Assembly: GCA_029298735.1 (NCBI GenBank)
Contig: JANSLP010000060.1
Span: forward strand, 62,001 to 126,000
Direction of reading: 5' to 3'
DNA from: Ophiostoma sp. CBS 140.51
Taxonomy: Eukaryota; Ascomycota; Sordariomycetes; Ophiostomatales; Ophiostomataceae
Length of the DNA stretch: 64,000 nt
In this document: piece after piece, positions 54,803 through 64,000 of the stretch
Layout: each line of letters begins with the position of its first letter
How positions within the stretch are numbered: position 1 is the first letter of the stretch
Translations under genes and position numbers: made by a program
Notes under the pieces: model-generated
What the model saw: the letters and a program-made list of their open reading frames with translations, nothing else
Databases searched by the model: none
What the model was told of the DNA's origin: nothing

Positions 54803-56671
54803 ATGTCACCTCCCAAGTACGAAGAAGACGGCGGGCTCCGTCCAGCTCCCAGCAATGACGAAATTGCGCCCACCTACAGCAACAGCGGCAACGAGACCGA
54901 TCTTGGCGACGGCAAGTACACCAACGAGAAGATCGGCCCTGTGCCCTCGTCGCCCAACATGGTCGGCGACATCCGCCGCAACTCTAGCGGTGGCTCGTCG
55001 GCCGACCGCCTGGTCGAGAACAACAACAACATGCTGCAGCGCCGTCTCAAGAACCGTCAAATCCAGCTCCTGGCCATTGGTGGTTCCATTGGTACTGCGC
55101 TCTTCCTGAGTATCGGCAACGGTCTGATTCGTGGTGGCCCCGGCAGTCTGTTTATTGCCTACACCATGTACAGCTGCATTCTGGGTCTCGTCAACAACTG
55201 CATTGCCGAGATGACCGTCTACATGCCGATTAGTGGTGGTTTCATCCGGCTGGCGGGCCACTGGGTGGACGATGCCTGGGGCTTCATGGCCGGTTGGAAC
55301 TTCTTTTTGTACGAAGCACTGCTCATTCCGTTTGAAATCTCCGCCTTGTCTGTCGTTTTGACGTACTGGCGAGACGACATTCCGGCTGCAGCCATTTGCG
55401 CAGCAGCCATTGTCGCTTACATGTGAGTGCTCCACTTTTTCTCTTTTTTTTGTGTTTCTTGTCTTTGTCTCTTCTTTTGCTAACAGCACAGTCTCCTCAA
55501 CATCTTCGCGGTCAAGACGTACGGCGAGGCCGAGTTCTGGCTGTCGATCGGCAAGCTCATCCTCATCTTTATCCTCTACTTCTTCACCTTTATCACCATG
55601 GTCGGCGGCAACCCCAAGCACGACGCCTACGGCTTCCGCTACTGGAAGAACCCCGGTTCCTTTGCCGAGTACCTGTCGACGGGCGACATTGGTCGCTTCG
55701 AGGGTTTCCTGGCTGCCGTCTGGTCCGCCTCCTTCACCGTTGTCGGCCCAGAGTACATTTCCATGGCCGCTGCCGAGGCCAAGCACCCCCGTGTTTACAT
55801 CAAGACGGCCTTTAAGACGGTCTTTTGGCGTTTCGGTGCCTTCTTCATCCTGGGCTCGCTCTGCGTCGGTATCGTCGTCGCCTACAACGACCCTCTCCTG
55901 TCCTCCGGCGCCGGCTCCGGTACCGCTGCCGGCTCGCCTTACGTCGTGGCCATGACCAACCTCGGCATCAAGGTCCTGCCCGATGTTGTCAACGCCCTGC
56001 TGTTCACCAGTATCTTCTCAGCCGGCAACACCTACTGCTACTGCGCCTCGCGTAGTCTGTACGGTCTGGCCCTCGAGGGCCGTGCCCCCCGCATCCTGAC
56101 CAAGTGCTGGAACGGCAACCCCCTCCTCTGCTTCGCCATTGTCATTTGCTTCTCGTTCCTGTCCTTCCTGTCCGTCAACAGCGGCTCCAACGTTGTGTTG
56201 ACCTGGTTGGTCAACTTGATTACGGCTGGTGGTATCATCAACTACGTTGTCATTACTGTCACCTACATCTGCTTCTACCGTGCCATGAAGGTCCAGGGCT
56301 TCGACCGCAGCACCCTGCCCTACATTGGCTGGTTCCAGCCGTACGGCGCCTACATTGGCTTTTTCTGGATGAGCTTTGTCGTCATCTTCTACGGTTACTC
56401 GTCCTTCCGTCCTTGGTCGGTCGACAATTTCTTCACCTACTACACCCTGGTCATTCTGGCGCCCATTCTGTTCTGCGGCTGGAAGCTGATCAAGCGCACG
56501 CACTGGCGCCGCCCGCACGAGGTGGACCTGGTGTGGGAGACGGCGGCCGTTGCTGCGTACGAGGCACAGGAGACGGAGCCCGTGATGGGTCTGTGGGAGG
56601 AGATTCTGGAGCTGGTGTACATTCGCCTGCCCAAGAATAAGAAGAAGACTGAGGTCTCGCAAGTCGCCTAA
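54803..56671 (+). CDS. Amino-acid permease, DIP5-like (acidic amino acids)
   Basis: Two exons, 54803-55422 and 55492-56671, give 599 residues; the intron has a GTGAGT donor, TAAC branch and CACAG acceptor. I chose the ATG at 54803, which follows the C/T-rich leader. The cytosolic N-terminus is about 80 residues. TM1 has the YAT-family signature I-Q-L-L-A-I-G-G-S-I-G-T-A-L-F, and later the chain shows G-P-E-Y-I-S-M-A-A-A-E, F-S-A-G-N-T-Y-C-Y and S-R-S-L-Y-G-L-A. The C-terminal K-R-T-H-W-R-R-P-H-E-V-D-L resembles fungal DIP5 transporters for glutamate and aspartate. It is a plasma-membrane H+ symporter with 12 membrane segments. It converges on the flavin monooxygenase gene with 150 bases between stops. 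Confidence 0.93.
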
Positions 56672-56821
56672 GCAGTCTCCATAGGGGATGGGAGATGCAA
56701 GAGTGTTTTGTTGACGAGAACTCTTTTTGTTGGATAAAAAGTTTGTGCTAGATACCCAATTTATTATTTCATGAACATTAAAACCGTACCATTTTATTAT
56801 GCTGTGCCGTTACTTTGAAGA

Positions 56822-58339
56822 CTATGGCTTGATCTCGTTTAGCTTGGGCGCTGGCTGCCCTTTATGCCAGGTGTACTTGCTGCCCGGGTGGTCTGGTGGC
56901 AGGCGTGCAGGTGACACTCGAGACGTGTGCTCAGTGTTGCCCAAGAAGATCTCACGAGCTGATGTACCCGGAGCCACGTCGTCCAGTCCACGGAACCGTC
57001 CCCGCCGTCTCAGTTCGGGCAACAGGTACTTGATCATGTCCTCAAACGAGCCCGGGTTGGTGACGTGCGCCAGGTTGAAACCGTCGACGCCGCCAACATC
57101 GAGCCAGTGCTCTAGTTGGTCCGCTACTGTTTGCGGGCCGCCCACAATCTTGATGCCTAGCCCACCGACCGTCAGAAATTCGACAATCGCCCGCTTCGTC
57201 CATGGCTTGTTGTCCGTTCCAGGCACTGTCGCGGCCCATCTCGAGATGAGTGACTGGATCCGTGGGCTGTCATCGGCAAACCGGAAATCTTGGTCGTCGT
57301 CGTACTTGCTCATGTCGACACCCGTCCATCCACCAAACAGCGCGAGGGCACCCTCAGTGTTGGTGTACGACCTAAAGTCTGCTTCTTTGCGGGCCGCTTC
57401 CTCGTCGTCTTTGCCAATGATCAAGTGCACACCGGCAATGACCTTGATGTGGTCTGGGTGCCGGCCGTGACCTACGGCGACGACGCGGATATTGTCCGAT
57501 GTCTTTCGCAGCAGTTCTGGGGTTTGCGCCGAGATAAAGATGGCCTCGCCGTGCTTGCCGCCGAAATCGTTGCCGGCCGACGAGGTGCCCGCCTGAAACA
57601 AGAACGGTGTGCGTTGGGGGGACGGTGCCACGAAATGGGGGCCTGGCACCCGGAAGTACTTGCCGTTGTGGGCAATGTTTTGCACGGCGTCGTCTTCAAT
57701 GTAGACACCCGTCTCGCGGTTGGCCAGGATCGCGTCGTCCCGGAAGCTGCCCTCCCACAGCTTGTACAGCACCTCGACGTATTCATGGGCGCGGGCGTAC
57801 CGCTCGTCGTGTGGGATCTGTTCGTCCAGACCGTGGTTGAGAGCGGCACTGTCCAGGTAGCTCGTGACAATGTTCCACGCGAAGCGGCCGTTGGCGTAGT
57901 GGTCGACGGTCGACAGTCTGCGAGCGAGGGCATAGGGCTTCTCGTAGGTGACACTGGCCGTGACGCCAATAACGATCTTCTTGGTGGCTGCAGCGAGAGC
58001 GGGGACCAGGTACATTGGGTCGCTCACGGGGAACTGGGCGCCCGACGCCAGCGTGGGCACAAAGTTGGCCGGGCCCCGGTAGGCATCATAGGCGCCCAGT
58101 GTGTCGGCAATGAAGATGGCATGGAAGCCGGCGCCGTCGAGCAGTTTGGCCAGGTCGGTCCAGAAACTTAAAGTGTTGTACTCGTCGGTGCGGTTGGTCG
58201 GATGGTTCCAGAGACCGGCAGCCTGGTGGCCCGGTGTGTTCATAACAAAGGCATTGAGAATCATTTGCTTCTTCGTAGAAGTCGGACCAGACGCGGTCGC
58301 GTCGGCCACAGCCTGGTCGGATGAACGGGAGTCGGCCAT
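56822..58339 (-). CDS. LLM-class flavin-dependent monooxygenase (NtaA/SnaA/DszA type)
   Basis: A single exon of 505 residues. After a Ser/Ala-rich start of about 22 residues the luciferase-like TIM barrel begins L-N-A-F-V-M-N-T-P-G-H. Family features include F-I-A-D-T-L-G, R-R-L-S-T-V-D-H-Y-A-N-G-R, W-N-I-V-T-S-Y, and A-G-T-S-S-A-G-N-D-F-G near the flavin site. These belong to the two-component group that includes nitrilotriacetate monooxygenase, pristinamycin synthase SnaA and dibenzothiophene-sulfone monooxygenase, which use FMNH2 supplied by a separate reductase. No flavin reductase gene is adjacent. It is divergent from a Baeyer-Villiger-type enzyme across 1.4 kb. Substrate unknown: an N- or S-containing xenobiotic or a secondary metabolite. 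Confidence 0.92.
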   Translation of the reverse strand: MADSRSSDQAVADATASGPTSTKKQMILNAFVMNTPGHQAAGLWNHPTNRTDEYNTLSFWTDLAKLLDGAGFHAIFIADTLGAYDAYRGPANFVPTLASGAQFPVSDPMYLVPALAAATKKIVIGVTASVTYEKPYALARRLSTVDHYANGRFAWNIVTSYLDSAALNHGLDEQIPHDERYARAHEYVEVLYKLWEGSFRDDAILANRETGVYIEDDAVQNIAHNGKYFRVPGPHFVAPSPQRTPFLFQAGTSSAGNDFGGKHGEAIFISAQTPELLRKTSDNIRVVAVGHGRHPDHIKVIAGVHLIIGKDDEEAARKEADFRSYTNTEGALALFGGWTGVDMSKYDDDQDFRFADDSPRIQSLISRWAATVPGTDNKPWTKRAIVEFLTVGGLGIKIVGGPQTVADQLEHWLDVGGVDGFNLAHVTNPGSFEDMIKYLLPELRRRGRFRGLDDVAPGTSAREIFLGNTEHTSRVSPARLPPDHPGSKYTWHKGQPAPKLNEIKP

Positions 58340-59780
58340 CTTTGCCCGGGGAAGTAAGGCTGAGATGGGGGAGAGAAGGGAGAGTAGGGTGGAACGGTTG
58401 TTTAACAGAACTTAGGGTCGCCGTTTGTCCGTATGGTGTGGTGCATGCCTCCTTTTGTTGCTTCGCCTGTCGTCTTTCGTCATTTATTTTGCCCAATTTG
58501 AATTGTTTCTAGACCACCTCTTTGGTCAGTCGTGTCTTTGTACCGAGTCGATCAAGTCGAAGAAGTCAGGGCTATGCCAGCAACTGCGAATGATTGCCAT
58601 GAAGTACTATCAAATGCGGACTATTTAGACACGAGATCAACATTTCAGATGCTTTCTCGGCACATTTTACGAGAACGGTGGCACTTACAGCCTCCCCAAA
58701 ATTGAGCATTTTCGCGATTGTGACGTCGATGCAGTGTGACGGAGATGGCCGTTCTTTCTGTGTGTGGACAAAGTGTGGACACTGCATTTTGGTGGCATTG
58801 GGTGAGAGCTCCTGATTGGCACCAAAATGGTGTAAGCTGGGCACGAAATGGTGAATCGCGTTAAAGTGGAAGGCGCACCAAAGGCAATGGAGGGGCACTG
58901 CACATCCTGAGGTTTACCCGGCTTCCGAGCTTGTGCCTTTCGGATAGTTGATGGAAAACGTCCGTTGAGCTCTTCTTATCGTTTTGTCATTCTCTCTAAT
59001 TCTTTCAGAATTTTATCGTTGATTTTATCGACCGTCTTCGAGCACCGATTTGTATGTGGAATCGCCGCGCCTTCCCTCTTTTCTTCGAAGTCTTTCGCAC
59101 CCACCCCGACAGACCTTCCTAATCCGGCTAACAGACTGCACTTACACGGCCTGGTAGCAATGACACAATTTGGAGTGCATCCTGCGGTCCACTGTAAATG
59201 CCTAAAAATGCCCCAAAACAGGCGCCAATAGCACCCTAAAACGCCCTGTTGGTAGTCCCGTAGTCCCCGGTTTCTGAGAGCAAACAGGGGACCAAGGGAG
59301 CTCTCTTTTGTCAACTCTCTGCCGAACTACGGTACGCAGCACCTTCTGCCATACAGTCGTGCGCCTGGAACAGAATGGTGCAATGGCCCATCACTCCCTT
59401 TTATGTTTATTTTCTACGTCGTCTCCCGCAGTCGGAGCTCTGATCGTCGTACTTTGCGCAGCCGCAAAGCACATCACGGCCCGCAATCACAATCATATTG
59501 AAAAGAAGACGCCGTTCAAGAAGAGAGCCAACTGAAGAGTTGCCGTTCTTCCAAGTCGGAGCTGAAGCCTGAAATCTTTGAATGGCATTCCTTGTGTCCG
59601 AGAACATCTGGTGTTGATTGTACTTGGCAGCTCCATCATTTGTCCATTTTGACAGCGTCTCTGGCCATCATCATCTCTTCACCAACCAGCAACCCCTCTT
59701 AGTCATCTCAACCTCTGTCTTTACATCTCAACGTCATCACTGCAAGTTCAGAATCATCAGCCTCCTCACACATCGTCGAC
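58340..59780. other. Divergent intergenic region between two monooxygenase genes
   Basis: 1.4 kb without a supported gene. It holds both promoters. Confidence 0.5.
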
Positions 59781-61598
59781 ATGGGATCTGTGGACCAGTT
59801 GACAGCCCCTTTGGGCGGCGTCCAGCTTGTTAATCGGTTCATTGACGAGCCTCGTCCTTTGCGAGTGGCCGTCGTCGGCGGCGGTCTGTCCGGCATCACA
59901 GCCGGCGTCCTGCTTCCCGCCAAAGTCCCCAACATCCAGCTCACCATTTTTGAAAAGAACGATGATTTATCGGGGACATGGCTCACCAACCGCTATCCTG
60001 GTGTCCGCTGTGACATCCCCTCGCACGCCTACCAGTCGACCTTTGAGCCCAACCCGAAATGGAGCGATGCCTTCTCGTATGGCACCGAGATCCGGGACTA
60101 CTGGCAGGGCGTGGCCAAGAAGCATGACGTCTACAAGTATGTCAAGCTCGGTCAGCGAGTGGAAGGTGCGGAGTGGGACCAGACAAAGGGAGAGTGGACG
60201 TTGACGGTCACGAGCGTCAAGGATACATCCACGGTGTCACACACGTTTGACGTCTTGATTACTGCCGTCGGCCTCTTTGACAACTGGGCCCTGCCCGACT
60301 ACCCTGGCCTCTCCGATTTCAAGGGCCACCTGCGGCACGCACAAAACTATGACCCAAGCTTCGAGCCCGAGGGCAAGCGTGTGGCCGTCATTGGCAACGG
60401 CGCCAGCGGCATCCAGATTGTCACCAACCTGCAAAAGAGAGTGGCACGCCTCGACCACTATGTGCGCCACCGGACATGGATTGCGTCGTCGTTTGCGGCC
60501 AGTGGAAACAAGGACATTGAGGCGACGAAAGTGCAAGAGGGTGAGCCGGGCGACGCTGGCGGCGACCCGTTCCACCACGAACGCAAGGCTGGGCCGCAAA
60601 AGTACACAGAAAAGCAAATTGCCACAAGAGCATCAGATCCAGAGGCATACCTGCAGTTCCGCAAAGCGCTTGAGGTCAAGTACTGGCTGCGGTTTGGTAC
60701 AGTCTTTAAGAATGCCACGGCCAATGACACGTTGAGAGAACAGTTTACAAAGACCATGATTGAGCGTGTGCAAAAGAAGCCGGCCTTGCTCAACGATCTC
60801 ATTCCCGACTGGTCTCCCAACTGCAGACGTCTCACACCCGGACCGGGCTATCTCGAGGCTCTGGCGGAGGACAATGTCGACTACGTGCGGACGCCCATCA
60901 AGCGATTCACAGAAACGGGCATCGAGACGGAGGATGGCATCGTCAGAGAAGTGGACGCCATCATTTGTGCCACGGGAGCCGATATCAAAGAGTCTGCCAC
61001 TGCACCCCGCTTCTCCATCACAGTGAAAGGCTCGAGCAAGTCTCTCACAGATATCTGGAGAGGCCATGGCCATCCCTACACCTACTTGGGAACAGCCACA
61101 CCTGGCTTCCCCAACCTTTTCTTTGTGCTGGGCCCTCACGCCTCCGGGCCTTCCGGCACTGTCCCCTACTCCTCAGAAACCCAGATCGCGCATCTGGCCC
61201 GCCTCCTCAACAAGATCGCCACCGAAGGCATCCGGTCTATGGTCCCCTCTGCCAAAGCAGCTCTCGAGTTTGAGGCTTGGGCGGTCGAGTTCTTCAAGAC
61301 GACCGTCTACACTGAGTCCTGCCGCTCATGGTACAATGCGGGCAACCCGGGCGGCTACATTAGCGGCCTGTGGCCGGGCAGCATGGCCCACTTGGCTTTC
61401 ATCCGGAGAGCGCCACGGTGGGAAGACTACGAGTACAAGTACTTGGGCGACAATGACGAGACGGGCGAGAGCAATAGGTTTGTATGGTACTTTGGCAACG
61501 GCTGGACTAAAAAGGAGACGGACCCGGAGGCCGACCTGGTGTCATATCTGCACATTCCAGGGACAGTGCCTCTGAAAGATCTTCACGATAAGGAGTAG
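59781..61598 (+). CDS. FAD-dependent Baeyer-Villiger-type monooxygenase
   Basis: A single exon of 605 residues with no signal peptide. The FAD Rossmann motif is V-V-G-G-G-L-S-G (33-38). G-T-W-L-T-N-R-Y-P-G-V-R-C-D-I-P (about 65-80) is the type I BVMO loop, and G-N-G-A-S-G (205-210) is the NADPH motif. The BVMO fingerprint F-x-G-x3-H-x3-W is present as F180-K-G182...H186...Tyr190, so Tyr stands at the usual Trp. The C-terminal half carries I-C-A-T-G-A-D and N-L-F-F-V-L-G-P. It inserts oxygen next to ketones or oxidises heteroatoms with NADPH. Neighbours are a flavin monooxygenase (divergent) and an enoyl reductase (convergent, 100 bases between stops), which hints at joint secondary or xenobiotic metabolism. 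The substrate is unknown. Confidence 0.92.
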   Translation: MGSVDQLTAPLGGVQLVNRFIDEPRPLRVAVVGGGLSGITAGVLLPAKVPNIQLTIFEKNDDLSGTWLTNRYPGVRCDIPSHAYQSTFEPNPKWSDAFSYGTEIRDYWQGVAKKHDVYKYVKLGQRVEGAEWDQTKGEWTLTVTSVKDTSTVSHTFDVLITAVGLFDNWALPDYPGLSDFKGHLRHAQNYDPSFEPEGKRVAVIGNGASGIQIVTNLQKRVARLDHYVRHRTWIASSFAASGNKDIEATKVQEGEPGDAGGDPFHHERKAGPQKYTEKQIATRASDPEAYLQFRKALEVKYWLRFGTVFKNATANDTLREQFTKTMIERVQKKPALLNDLIPDWSPNCRRLTPGPGYLEALAEDNVDYVRTPIKRFTETGIETEDGIVREVDAIICATGADIKESATAPRFSITVKGSSKSLTDIWRGHGHPYTYLGTATPGFPNLFFVLGPHASGPSGTVPYSSETQIAHLARLLNKIATEGIRSMVPSAKAALEFEAWAVEFFKTTVYTESCRSWYNAGNPGGYISGLWPGSMAHLAFIRRAPRWEDYEYKYLGDNDETGESNRFVWYFGNGWTKKETDPEADLVSYLHIPGTVPLKDLHDKE

Positions 61599-61698
61599 TA
61601 TCTGCAGCATATGATTGTATATAAAATGATTTTAATGGCGTGGAGTAAACTTTATTTTTGGAAACAATCTATCTGTTCTTGTATTTTATTTTAAGTTT

Positions 61699-63759
61699 TT
61701 ACGCGGCTACTGCCGTCTCCAGCCGGACGACGAGACGACCACCGCTAATCTCACCCGCTCTCAGTCTGTCCAGACCGGCATTCACCCGCTCCAGACCATC
61801 CTCCACACCAGCCACCACCGGCGGCACTAGCTTTTTAGACGCTAACAGACGCTCCAGCCAGGCCGAAAGGGCCTCGCCGACAGCGGGGACTTCATGGAAC
61901 AACTTGATGGGCACATTGTGGAACACACCGCTAGCGGGGGATGTACCCTTGGGTAGCCCCGTCAGGCCGACAAGATGGCTCTGCGGGACAGTCGACAACT
62001 CATCAATCTCGCTGATGGGTGCAGACGGCACGCCCGTGTTTTCATCTTCACGAGGCGTAGCCGGTGGTGACGGGGGGCTGCTCTGGGGTGTGGCACTCTT
62101 CTCCTTGGTAGACGTCGGCGCACTACAAGCCAGCGCCTGCAGCAGCCATGTCGCCGTGTCCCGCCCGCGCGTGTCAAAGCCAAACCGCAAACGCGAGCCT
62201 AGGTTCGCCCGCAGGATGGCAACCGCCCGCTCGGGGTTGTGGCTGTCCACCACCAGGTCGGGCTGCCAGGGCTCACCGCCTTCCTTTTGGGCGAGCCGCC
62301 AGCCGTGCTTGGCCGTGTCCACGACAGCAGCCACCCGCAGACCGGCAAGGCGGGCCAGCTGTATGGCCATGTGTGCTGAGGTCGACGATGCACCCCAGAT
62401 GGCGAGCCAGTCGCCCGGCTTGGCACGATCATCGACAGAGATGCCAGCCAAGCACTCTTCACGAATGTCGGTAGCCAAAACATCAGGTGGGAGTTGACGG
62501 ACAATGGACAACAAATCAGGACCATTCTCAACATCCCGAAAGTCGACGCCGAGGTTGACACCAAGGGCCAGAATGGCCGCCACAAAGGCAACGCCGATGG
62601 TGGCACCGGCCTCGTAAGAAAGGTGAGGCGGCAGACGGACCGTGTTGTAGTCCCACACGACGACGTATTCTTGGTAAGCACCCTTGCGGAGGTCGCGGTA
62701 GTCCGTCGAGATAGCCAGCACCCGGTCGCCTGTGTTGACCCGGTTGCCGGTGGTGGTGTCAACCTCGGTGTCGTCCGAAACATCAACCTCTGCAACATCA
62801 ACCGAGATTGTGTCCTTCTCAGTGACCGGGACAGGAACAGAAGCATCGTTGGTCAGGAACGTGTGAATGAGAGGAGCGGCCTCGGTTGTCTCTGATGGGA
62901 TGGGAGCATCTTCGATCCCGACCGGCGCTACCTCTTGTGTAGCAGTCTCAAGAACGACTGCATCAGCCCCTGATGTAGTTGGTTGAGTGGCTTTGGCAGT
63001 CTCTGTGGCGATATCAGAGGTGAAGCTAATACTCTCTGGCTGCGTGGCAGTCCATTGTACGGGACTCTCCGAAACAATCTCAATGTACGCCCTGCCGATG
63101 TTCTCAGAAGAGTCGACCTTGTGTGTGGTGATGGCGGAAGTATTGTCCCCAGATGCTGCCACGGGAGTAGCCAGGGGAGTAGCTAAGGGAGTGGTCTCTA
63201 TTGTCTCCTGCGTAGGGGTGGAGATGTCCTCTGCGGTTGGGATGGTTTCAGAGACAGAGTTCTCCGCGGTTTTGATGACAGGGACGTCTGCCACTGGCGT
63301 CTCTGTGACTTGTGTGGTCTCTGCAGTCTCTGCAGTCTCTGCAGTCTCTACAGGTTGTTGAGAGATGGACAAAGCTTCTTCCGCTAATGAGGTGGTTCCG
63401 GAAGACTCAGGCTCTGTTGTGATGGCGGTCTCTGCCACTGGTGTGGCCTCGACTGTAGAGACTCGAGTCTCTTCCATAGCAGCGGGCGCCGTCTCCTCGG
63501 CGGTCTTCGGCCTCAACCTCACCACCTCACCGGCACACTCCCGTCCGGCAATGTACGGCAGTTCCGGGATGGCAAAGTTAAAGTCAGGCGCCTTCCAGTC
63601 AATGGGGTTGAGACCTATGACGGCCGTCCGGACAAGAATCTCGCGATCGTGATGCAGGTCCGGGACGGCATAGTCGTGCGTCACGTGGTAAGGTTGCCGC
63701 GGGGCGTGGAGGAGGAGGACCCTCTGCGAGGAGGGGAGTGGTGGGTGTGTTGTGGACAT
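61699..63759 (-). CDS. Zinc-independent MDR / trans-enoyl-reductase-like protein with long Thr/Glu-rich insertion
   Basis: A single exon of 686 residues; relatives are usually about 340-370. Residues 1-83 are the start of the GroES-like domain (N-P-I-D-W-K, G-R-E-C-A-G-E-V-V). Residues about 84-338 are a low-complexity insertion. The GroES domain resumes at V-N-T-G-D-R-V-L-A (341-349), followed by G-A-Y-Q-E-Y and a Rossmann part (W-G-A-S-S-T-S-A-H-M-A-I-Q-L-A). A second, shorter Ser/Pro-rich insertion follows near residues 545-590. The order matches fungal enoyl reductases that act in trans with polyketide synthases, or quinone-oxidoreductase-like enzymes. No PKS is in the window. The insertion has no stop or frame change, so it is likely translated, though it could be a spliced retained element. 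Confidence 0.85.
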   Translation of the reverse strand: MSTTHPPLPSSQRVLLLHAPRQPYHVTHDYAVPDLHHDREILVRTAVIGLNPIDWKAPDFNFAIPELPYIAGRECAGEVVRLRPKTAEETAPAAMEETRVSTVEATPVAETAITTEPESSGTTSLAEEALSISQQPVETAETAETAETTQVTETPVADVPVIKTAENSVSETIPTAEDISTPTQETIETTPLATPLATPVAASGDNTSAITTHKVDSSENIGRAYIEIVSESPVQWTATQPESISFTSDIATETAKATQPTTSGADAVVLETATQEVAPVGIEDAPIPSETTEAAPLIHTFLTNDASVPVPVTEKDTISVDVAEVDVSDDTEVDTTTGNRVNTGDRVLAISTDYRDLRKGAYQEYVVVWDYNTVRLPPHLSYEAGATIGVAFVAAILALGVNLGVDFRDVENGPDLLSIVRQLPPDVLATDIREECLAGISVDDRAKPGDWLAIWGASSTSAHMAIQLARLAGLRVAAVVDTAKHGWRLAQKEGGEPWQPDLVVDSHNPERAVAILRANLGSRLRFGFDTRGRDTATWLLQALACSAPTSTKEKSATPQSSPPSPPATPREDENTGVPSAPISEIDELSTVPQSHLVGLTGLPKGTSPASGVFHNVPIKLFHEVPAVGEALSAWLERLLASKKLVPPVVAGVEDGLERVNAGLDRLRAGEISGGRLVVRLETAVAA
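62746..63510 (-). repeat. Coding low-complexity insertion (Thr/Glu/Ala/Pro-rich, 255 residues)
   Basis: This is an in-frame segment within the MDR gene with short internal duplications such as A-E-T-A-E-T-A-E-T and P-L-A-T-P-L-A-T-P. At DNA level GCAGTCTCT is tandemly repeated near 63325-63352. Cysteine is absent, aromatics are few, and acidic residues are frequent. Confidence 0.7.
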
Positions 63760-64000
63760 TGTGACGGTGGATGTGTGTGTGGTGGTGTGTCTGGTACAAT
63801 ATCGTTGTCGTCGTGTCAGTTAAGGAACATACGATTCTTGTACAATGGAGGATGTTGGATGACGACGAAAGAAAGTGAAGACGGTGTTCAAAGTGGATGA
63901 ATAAAATCAAAACAAATATCAGGGCAGTGTGTGAAAATGCCGCGGACAAGTCCCGTGCAAAGATGGCCGAGGAGAGAATTAAAATCAAATCAAATAATTA
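63760..64000. other. Right flank, promoter of MDR gene
   Basis: Upstream region of the MDR gene, AT-rich at the window end. No other feature is supported. Confidence 0.4.

Noticed and set aside
1..64000. CRISPR array, bacterial operon features or viral genome segments
   Set aside because: No regularly spaced repeats or prokaryotic gene arrangement; introns and gene families are fungal.

Overview
The window is nuclear DNA of a filamentous ascomycete (Pezizomycotina, most likely a Sordariomycete). The support is spliceosomal introns of about 50-80 bp with GTAAGT/GTATGT-like donors and CTAAC-like branch sites, purine-A/C start contexts (GCCACCATG, GCCGCCATG), pyrimidine-rich leaders, Zn2Cys6 regulators, GPI/LysM/CVNH-type secreted proteins, and a Neurospora-like dispersed 5S rRNA relic. 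Genus cannot be read from the sequence. Some 24 protein genes or gene remnants are supported. They are separated by unusually long gene-poor stretches, notably 8.3-13.5 kb and 48.3-54.8 kb.

Layout: 1.6-2.0 kb holds a small GPI-type cell-surface protein. At 2.2-3.1 kb lies a decayed PiggyBac transposase, and at 3.7-4.8 kb a WD40 propeller gene. At 5.0-5.6 kb there is an open frame with an AT-hook-like motif, probably a relic. At 6.4-8.3 kb is a secreted type-B carboxylesterase, and at 13.5-14.9 kb an IPC mannosyltransferase (SUR1/CSG1 type). The 16.1-19.4 kb stretch is a secreted trio: a CBM-like protein, a three-LysM protein and a second carboxylesterase. It is followed by an ACS-family MFS permease (20.8-22.7 kb), a 5S rRNA fragment (22.96 kb), an HNH-domain gene (23.4-24.6 kb) and a CVNH-like secreted protein (25.9-26.5 kb).

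The most coherent block runs from 27.2 to 40.0 kb. It contains a secreted GH93-like sialidase-fold enzyme with a C-terminal LamG-like domain, an intracellular GH51 arabinofuranosidase, an SGNH esterase, an MFS sugar transporter, a cytosolic sulfatase with an altered active-site motif (C-S-G-S-R), and a transcription factor carrying two complete Zn2Cys6 clusters in tandem. Both divergent promoters in the block contain the same 13-bp palindrome, AGCGG-N3-CCGCT, the inverted-CGG layout that Zn2Cys6 proteins bind. I infer a co-regulated catabolic locus for arabinose-containing, possibly sulfated, glycans. This is the best candidate for an undescribed system here.

The right part holds an APH-kinase/ankyrin pseudogene (40.4-41.3 kb), an RTA1 protein, an NAD(P)-binding reductase beside a Zn2Cys6 regulator, and a GST with an apparent mitochondrial presequence. 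Beyond these come a DIP5-like amino-acid permease, an LLM-class flavin monooxygenase divergent from a Baeyer-Villiger-type monooxygenase, and a zinc-independent MDR/enoyl reductase interrupted by a 255-residue Thr/Glu/Ala-rich insertion.
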